Shown: one piece after another, positions 58,956-64,000 of the stretch | Layout: each line of letters starts with the position of its first letter | Position numbering within the stretch: the stretch's first letter is position 1 | Assembly (NCBI GenBank): GCA_900316685.1 | Contig: ONDS01000007.1 | Location: forward strand, 1-64,000 | DNA: 64,000 bases | Direction of reading: 5' to 3' | Source: an uncultured Prevotellaceae bacterium | Lineage (GTDB): Bacteria; Bacteroidota; Bacteroidia; Bacteroidales; Bacteroidaceae | Notes under the pieces: generated by a model | The model's input: the letters and a program-made list of their open reading frames with translations, nothing else | Databases searched by the model: none | What the model was told of the DNA's origin: nothing | Translations under genes and position numbers: made by a program

Positions 58956-61208
58956 TCAAAACACGAATCCGAGATTGATATAATAATACAGCTTCCTCGT
59001 CAGGTTGCTGTAGCCTAATGAACCGCCTAACGGACCGAAAATCGTGTTGTAATAATAACTGATGGAACCGCCCAAAATGGTCTGGTGCTTGAAGATGTCC
59101 TTGAACTCATCGGCATCCTGCCCCACTGCGGCACGCAAGAGGATGATGTTGTTGGTGGTCAGCTTGTATTGACCCTGAAGCTGTACGGCGAAAAACTTGT
59201 CCCACGACATTTCCAGATGGGCGACACCTGCGAAGGGTAGCTGCTGCTCGTAATAATGACCATGCCACTCGCCCCCTATGAGGTTGCTTAACACGAAGGG
59301 TACATCGTCGTAAACCAGGACGCGACCGTAAAGCATGGGCTGAAGAGAGAACTTGTGGCCCAAAGGGAAGGTCATGCGCCACATGGCACTGTATTCCAAC
59401 ATGCCGGCTTTGTCGTCCAACTTGATGAAATTGTCGGTATAGTATGCGTATTTGGCCAGGAAACGGGCACCCCGCGTGGGAAAATACCAATGGTCTTCGC
59501 TGTCGTACCACACCTTGGCTTCGTAGCTTATGTAACCCTTGTCCTTGAGGTCGGAGTCGGCCTGATGTTCGGGCAACTTGTCCACAAGCAGAGAATGATA
59601 ATCGAAATAGTTCCATTGCGCGCCGATGCTCACATTGAAGTTCCTCACGTTGAAATTAAACAGGGTCAGTTCCAACGTGTGCTGGTTGTAGTTCATGCTG
59701 TAAGCCTTGTCGCCGTATTCGTAGAGGTTGACATCGGTGTTGCGGAACGTATAAGATAAGGTGGGACGGAAAAAACTCAGGGGGTGGAACGAAAGGGCGG
59801 CTCGACCCATCGAACGTTTACCTAAGCGGACGGTGAGCTCCAAGTCCATGGGCACCTGGGTGCGGAAGGGGAACTCGGCATTGGCTTGCAGGGCCACCAT
59901 CTCCTCGTTGTCGAAACGGAATGCGAGGTTCAACTGGTTGTTCTTGTGAGGGCCGGCGGTAAATCGTACCACGGAGCCTGTTGAGTCTCCCATGTTCTGT
60001 ATTCGGAACTTGGCGGTACGGTAGTAAAGGTCCTGGCGGATGGCGGTGGTGATGATGTCGGCACGCTCCATGTCGATGCTGTCGCCAGGATGCAGACGGT
60101 ATTTCTTGCGGATATAGTTCTGGTCGCGCTTGGGCATGTTCTCAAACACCAGCGATCCTATCTTGTATCTCGCCTGGGTCGTGGGCTGCACCGGAGGGGG
60201 GGATGGGCGATGGGACACGTCGCTGGCGGTGATGCCGAGACGTTCGCGAAGTGCCACAATCTCGTCCCAATGCTTCATGGCGGCTTCCTCGCCACGGTGG
60301 ATGAGGGAGTCGACAGCGGAGGAGGAGAAACTGGCGGATGAATAACCCTTCACGTTCACCTTGATATGAAGGTCGGTGATGGCGAGGTTCTCGTCGTATT
60401 TCTTCTTGCAGTTGTAATCAACCATCTGAAGGAGTATGCTCGACGTAGAGGTGAGGCCATCGGCATCCTTCAGCTCCGATTGCACATCCACACCGATGAT
60501 GTAGTCGGCACCCATCTCCTTGGCGATGTCGGTGGGGAAGTTGTTGCTCAAACCACCATCCACCAGCACTTGCTTGCCGGTGCGGACGGGGGCGAAGGCT
60601 CCGGGGATGGCCATGCTCGCACGCATGGCCTGACTGAGCACGCCACGGCGAAACACCACTTCATTATATTTCACCATGTCGGTGGCTACACAGGCAAAGG
60701 GGATGGGCAATGTGCTGAAATCGATGGAGTCGTTGTAGGGCGACGTGTAGGCGTCAAACAATGCCATGATGTTCTTTCCAAAGACCAGACCACCACTGTC
60801 GCCCCGTGCACTCTTGCCGAAACGCAGGGTACGGGAGAGCATGTAGGTGTTCTGCTTCTCACGCTCGCGCAGACTCTGATGACTGAGGTCTTCGCGGTCG
60901 GAGAGCACAAACGTCCAGTCCTGGGCCCTCACCACCGAGTCGAGTTCCTGGGCATGATGACCGCAGGCATACATGCCGCCCACGATACTGCCCATGCTGG
61001 TACCGGTGATGATGTCGATGGGGATGCCGGCTCGCTCCAGCACCTTCAGCACTCCGATATGGGCCATACCCTTGGCACCACCGCCACTGAGCACCACCGC
61101 CACCTTCTTGCGTGGATGACGGGGACTGTCTACGGATATGGAATCCTGACAAAAGCTTTCCTGCGCAAGGCATGAAAGGAGGAGGACGAGAAAGGCTATT
61201 CGTTTCAT
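58956..61208 (-). CDS. Patatin-BamA fusion (PlpD-like type V secreted phospholipase)
   Basis: 750 aa. Signal peptide, then a patatin domain (VAVVLSGGGAKGMAHIGVL, nucleophile GTSMGS, catalytic Asp in DGGLSNNFPTD), a POTRA-like module around residues 340-430 (YKIGSLVFENMPKRDQNYIRKKYRLHPGDSID) and a 16-strand-type barrel to a terminal aromatic (INLGFVF). This is the architecture of PlpD type Vd secretion, in which the barrel exports or displays the lipase. It is a second patatin of the window. A consensus promoter ends 5 bases before the ATG. Confidence 0.93.
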   Translation of the reverse strand: MKRIAFLVLLLSCLAQESFCQDSISVDSPRHPRKKVAVVLSGGGAKGMAHIGVLKVLERAGIPIDIITGTSMGSIVGGMYACGHHAQELDSVVRAQDWTFVLSDREDLSHQSLREREKQNTYMLSRTLRFGKSARGDSGGLVFGKNIMALFDAYTSPYNDSIDFSTLPIPFACVATDMVKYNEVVFRRGVLSQAMRASMAIPGAFAPVRTGKQVLVDGGLSNNFPTDIAKEMGADYIIGVDVQSELKDADGLTSTSSILLQMVDYNCKKKYDENLAITDLHIKVNVKGYSSASFSSSAVDSLIHRGEEAAMKHWDEIVALRERLGITASDVSHRPSPPPVQPTTQARYKIGSLVFENMPKRDQNYIRKKYRLHPGDSIDMERADIITTAIRQDLYYRTAKFRIQNMGDSTGSVVRFTAGPHKNNQLNLAFRFDNEEMVALQANAEFPFRTQVPMDLELTVRLGKRSMGRAALSFHPLSFFRPTLSYTFRNTDVNLYEYGDKAYSMNYNQHTLELTLFNFNVRNFNVSIGAQWNYFDYHSLLVDKLPEHQADSDLKDKGYISYEAKVWYDSEDHWYFPTRGARFLAKYAYYTDNFIKLDDKAGMLEYSAMWRMTFPLGHKFSLQPMLYGRVLVYDDVPFVLSNLIGGEWHGHYYEQQLPFAGVAHLEMSWDKFFAVQLQGQYKLTTNNIILLRAAVGQDADEFKDIFKHQTILGGSISYYYNTIFGPLGGSLGYSNLTRKLYYYINLGFVF

Positions 61209-61213
61209 GCCTG

Positions 61214-61244
61214 CAAATATAAGAAAAAACCTTCTATTGGCAAA
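61214..61244 (-). promoter_or_regulatory. Promoter of the patatin-BamA gene
   Basis: Minus strand TTTG (61241-61244), 19 bp, TATATTTG (61214-61221). The ATG at 61206-61208 is where the start site is expected, so the mRNA is probably leaderless. Confidence 0.7.
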
Positions 61245-61247
61245 ACG

Positions 61248-61694
61248 CTATTTCTGCATTCTTGTCATGGCCGTCACAAATTCCGCCTCTTTCATGTCCT
61301 CACCCCAGATGGTGACGATTCGCTTCTGCTTCTTCTGCATGCGCAACAGCAGGGTTCCTTCCTCTACGGTGAAACCCATGTTGTCTTCCTGGGGCGACTG
61401 ATAGAACACGGCGAGCGACTTGCCGTTGTCGATGGCATAGACGGTAGCGCGCACCATGGTTTGCCAACCGTCTATCGACATGGTGCCATGGTAACGTCCG
61501 TCGCTGCCTTTTTCCAATACCAACTCGGTGTTGTAACAGATACTGGTGCCTCCGGCGGTCTTGCCGGCACAATGCTCGGCCATGTAAGCCCCCGTCCACG
61601 ATACTTTCTGCGCTCTCACTTTCTGTGCGCTCACTTGAAGCGCCATCATCACCATCACCATCATGATGACTCCTCTAAAAATCTGCCTTTTCAT
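61248..61694 (-). CDS. Small secreted protein of unknown function (148 aa)
   Basis: Signal peptide MKRQIFRGVIMMVMVMMALQVSAQ, then a beta-rich domain of about 120 residues (WTGAYMAEHCAGKTAGGTSICYNTELVLEKGSDGRYHGTMSIDGWQT..., VTIWGEDMKEAEFVTAMTRMQK). It resembles small Bacteroidetes proteins such as the DUF5991 group, but the assignment is tentative. An upstream in-frame ATG (61727) lies in repeat sequence and would spoil the signal peptide. Confidence 0.72.
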   Translation of the reverse strand: MKRQIFRGVIMMVMVMMALQVSAQKVRAQKVSWTGAYMAEHCAGKTAGGTSICYNTELVLEKGSDGRYHGTMSIDGWQTMVRATVYAIDNGKSLAVFYQSPQEDNMGFTVEEGTLLLRMQKKQKRIVTIWGEDMKEAEFVTAMTRMQK

Positions 61695-61711
61695 ATTATA
61701 CCGTGTTTCCA

Positions 61712-61858
61712 ATTCAACATTCAACATTCATAATTCCGAATTCATCATCGCGAAGCCACAATTCAAAATTCAAAACTTAACATTCAACATTCATAATTCC
61801 GAATTCATCATCGCGAAGCGACAATTCAAAATTCAACATTCAAAACTCAACATTCAGA
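61712..61858. repeat. Heptanucleotide tract with embedded mini-hairpins
   Basis: Units TTCAACA, TTCAAAA, CTCAACA and TTCATAA with two ~70-base larger repeats. TCGCGAAGCGA (61811-61821) and a one-base variant (61748-61758) are embedded, as at 17472-17608. The tract encodes the last residues of GH95. Confidence 0.9.
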
Positions 61859-64000
61859 ACTCTCATCTCCACTACCTCTCCCTTCGTCGTCGCCACATCG
61901 TATTCGTACACCTTACGAATCTCTTGTCTTGTAGCATTGCCTGCTATCTCACTGCTCACTATGGGAGCCTTCACCTCAGCCACGGGCAATAGGGGATTGT
62001 CGCAACGACCCTGGGCTGCTTTCAGCCCCTTGCCCTCCAAAGGCCAATAGGAGCGCACTCGTAAGGTGCCGCCCAAGGTCGACATGATGCGCACGCTCAT
62101 CTCCATGTTCCGGTCACCTATGGAGGGGTCGAACGACCACTCCTCGTCGACCACGAAACCGCCGCGGGCTCGCAAACCGCTCACCTTGCCGCTCGCCCAG
62201 GCATCGGGCAGGGCGGGCAACAGATGCACGGCTCCGTCGTGACTTTGCAACAGCATCTCGGCCACACCGGCAGTGAACCCGAAGTTGCCATCGATCTGGA
62301 AGGGGGGATGGGCATCGAACAGGTTGGGATAGGTGCGACCGAGGGGTATCTGCTCCTTCGCCTGGTCGCCGAAATACTGCTCGGCCTTGCCTTGGACGGG
62401 CAACAGGTGAAGCATGTTGCCGATGATGCGGTAAGCATGGTTGCCGTCGAGCATGCGTGCCCAGAAATTGATCTTCCAGCCTAAGCTCCAACCTGTGGCC
62501 ATATCGCCGCGCTGCTTAAGGGTGGTGGCGGCGGCATGGAACAGCTCGGGATGGCTGTAGGGCGATATCTGGTTCGAAGGGTAGAGACCATAGAGGTGGG
62601 AGATATGACGGTGCTCGTCGGTCGGGTCGTCACCGTCGATGAGCCACTCCTGCAACTGCCCGTACTTGCCGATCATCATCGGGGGAAGCTGCGAGAGGGC
62701 TTGCCGCAAACTATCTTGGTAGGTCTGGCTTTCTCCTATCACCTCGGCGGCGTGGAGGGTGTTGCTCAGGGCATCGAACACGATCTGGTTGTCCATCGTG
62801 CATCCGGCGGTCACGGCGGTGCTCTTACCTTTGGGACCGTGCTCCGGCGATACCGAGGGAACGGCCACCAACCATCCGTAATGTGGGTGCCTCTGCAGGT
62901 AGTCGAGGTAGAAATCGGCGGTACCCTTGATCACGGGATACCATTGTCGGAGGAAGGTCTTGTCGCCGCTGTAGAGGTAGTGCTGCCAGAGATGGGTGGC
63001 CAACCACGCTCCGCCGTTGGGGAACATGCCCCACTGGGCACCGTCTACAGGTCCGGCGATACGCCACAGGTCGGTGTTGTGGTGGGCCATCCAACCATCA
63101 CAGTGGTACATCTCGCGGGCGGTGACGGCTCCTGTCTCGCTCAGGTCCCTGATCAGCGAGAACAGGGGTTGCTGGGTCTCCTCTAAGTTGCATGCCTCGG
63201 CGGGCCAGTAGTTCATCTCGGTGTTGATGTTGATCGTGTATTTCGAATCCCACGGGGCATTCAACTGGTTGTTCCATACACCCTGCAGGTTGGCGGGCTG
63301 GCAACCGGGCTGTGAACTGGTGATGAGCAGGTAGCGCCCATACTGGAACATCAGGGCAACGAAGTGGTTGTCGTTGTCTTGGGCAAAGGTCTGCAAGCGC
63401 CGGTCGGTAGGGGACTGGTTGACGGGGATACCGGGACCTGGATGCCGCGGGTCGTCAAGGTTGAGACTCACCCTGCGGTATTGCTCCTGGTATTTGTCGA
63501 GGTGGCGTTGCAGCAGCGTGGCATACGTCTTGTCTTGGGCGGCTTTCAATGTGTTGGTGTTGGTGGCCGAAGGGTCGCCGCTGATGTCGTGATAGTTCAC
63601 GTAATTGGTGGCGGCCACGATATATAGGGTGGCCTCGGTGGCACCGTTCACACTCAGCGTACTGTCGCTTTCGCTCACCCTGCCGTCGGTCTCCACCCGT
63701 ATGCGGCATTCGGCGTTCAGACCTCCCTTGATGCCTTCATGGTCGGCTCCCTCCACTTGGGCGGTCAGCGTGTGACCGGACACTTGCCTTTGGGTGGGTA
63801 ACTGACTGTTGAAACCCAGCGTGAAATATAAGGTGTTGGGATTGTCAACGGTCAACCTGACGATAATCATGTCGTCGGTCATGGATGCGAAAACGGTCTG
63901 TGTGCAGGTCGAGCGATAGGTTTTCTTTTTGCCGTTGATGCCGCTGGTGGTGAAATGCGAGGTGGCCAAGGCTTGGTCGAGATCAAGCGACCTGCCGAAG
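61840..64000 (-). CDS. GH95 family glycosidase (alpha-L-fucosidase-like), 5' end outside the window
   Basis: At least 719 codons are present; the frame stays open to the window edge ([16 protein letters not shown]), so the signal peptide and N-terminal beta domain start lie outside. GH95 residues are visible: [13 protein letters not shown] (the catalytic Asn pair), [15 protein letters not shown] (the acid Glu) and [18 protein letters not shown] (Asp). The family cuts alpha-1,2-fucosyl or related galactosyl linkages by inversion. The C-terminal VLNVEF and the TGA stop are encoded by the adjacent heptamer tract. It may head the codirectional set down to GH2. Confidence 0.93.
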   Translation of the reverse strand, partial: FGRSLDLDQALATSHFTTSGINGKKKTYRSTCTQTVFASMTDDMIIVRLTVDNPNTLYFTLGFNSQLPTQRQVSGHTLTAQVEGADHEGIKGGLNAECRIRVETDGRVSESDSTLSVNGATEATLYIVAATNYVNYHDISGDPSATNTNTLKAAQDKTYATLLQRHLDKYQEQYRRVSLNLDDPRHPGPGIPVNQSPTDRRLQTFAQDNDNHFVALMFQYGRYLLITSSQPGCQPANLQGVWNNQLNAPWDSKYTININTEMNYWPAEACNLEETQQPLFSLIRDLSETGAVTAREMYHCDGWMAHHNTDLWRIAGPVDGAQWGMFPNGGAWLATHLWQHYLYSGDKTFLRQWYPVIKGTADFYLDYLQRHPHYGWLVAVPSVSPEHGPKGKSTAVTAGCTMDNQIVFDALSNTLHAAEVIGESQTYQDSLRQALSQLPPMMIGKYGQLQEWLIDGDDPTDEHRHISHLYGLYPSNQISPYSHPELFHAAATTLKQRGDMATGWSLGWKINFWARMLDGNHAYRIIGNMLHLLPVQGKAEQYFGDQAKEQIPLGRTYPNLFDAHPPFQIDGNFGFTAGVAEMLLQSHDGAVHLLPALPDAWASGKVSGLRARGGFVVDEEWSFDPSIGDRNMEMSVRIMSTLGGTLRVRSYWPLEGKGLKAAQGRCDNPLLPVAEVKAPIVSSEIAGNATRQEIRKVYEYDVATTKGEVVEMRVLNVEF

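Overview
The window looks like a chromosomal segment from a Bacteroidales member, most likely Prevotellaceae (Prevotella/Segatella-like). The basis is the gene families (Hsp90, OmpP1/FadL porin, GldE, DUF4494, carboxynorspermidine decarboxylase, PPi-dependent phosphofructokinase, BspA-type leucine-rich repeat protein, GTPase-impaired EF-G paralogue, GH26/GH95/GH2 enzymes) and the many promoters of the Bacteroidetes type (TTTG or TTG, about 20 bp, then TAnnTTTG). It is mostly core and metabolic genome; no prophage, conjugative element, insertion sequence or CRISPR array was seen.

Layout. 1-100: the 3' end of a 5S rRNA and its terminator. 0.1-5 kb: a secreted unknown, then a glycogen module (GT3-type glycogen synthase plus alpha-glucan phosphorylase). 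5-9.5 kb: TlpA-like thioredoxin lipoprotein, prs, a ThiE/TenI-like gene and nspC, followed by a broken SMP-30 gene. 10-10.45 kb: tRNA-Gly, two tRNA-Leu, tRNA-Gly. 10.5-14.4 kb: DUF4494, ssb, gldE, phosphopantetheinyl transferase and a phytase-like esterase, packed head to tail. 14.4-21.5 kb (minus): PP2C-like protein, YgiQ, a small unknown, a large secreted amidase/golvesin-like protein, an acyltransferase and a small unknown. 21.7-28 kb: pfp, GH25 lysozyme, prmA (minus), an aromatic/glycine-rich secreted protein and an OmpP1/FadL porin. 28-29.5 kb: a non-coding region with a candidate small RNA, tRNA-Lys and repeats. 29.6-40 kb: htpG, ECF sigma, small lipoprotein plus pepD, OmpH-like lipoprotein, nth, rubrerythrin, ansA and uxaC. 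40-46 kb: orphan Wza-like exporter, a small hendecad-repeat lipoprotein, GH26, mtaB and GT2. 46-56 kb: PafA-like phosphatase, patatin, lactate permease, LRR protein, hemW and fusA2. 56-64 kb (minus): a codirectional set of GH95 (cut by the window edge), a small secreted protein, patatin-BamA, a secreted PPOX-like protein and a GH2 glycosidase.

The most unusual content is between the genes. Four repeat systems recur. (1) Heptanucleotide tracts of the CTCAACA/CTTAACA/TTCAACA kind fill many gaps, sit in frame inside nspC, and supply the C-termini and stop codons of nth, GH95 and a small gene and the surroundings of the mtaB start. (2) A GC-rich palindrome (CCCCTCC...GGAGGGG plus a GGGGTGGTTTGT tail) occurs at eight loci, always in the same orientation and always 3' of a minus-strand gene; at four loci one arm is tandemly amplified with a locus-specific linker. 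(3) An AT-rich repeat carries a complete consensus promoter and appears as tandem copies upstream of pepD and of a patatin gene. (4) Short hairpins are embedded in the heptamer tracts. Other points worth a second look are a promoter-plus-terminator unit without an ORF at 28.44-28.57 kb, two probably leaderless genes, and an EF-G paralogue whose catalytic histidine is serine.

All calls come from reading the sequence by eye. Family names rest on recognised motifs and overall similarity recalled from known families; no database search was run.
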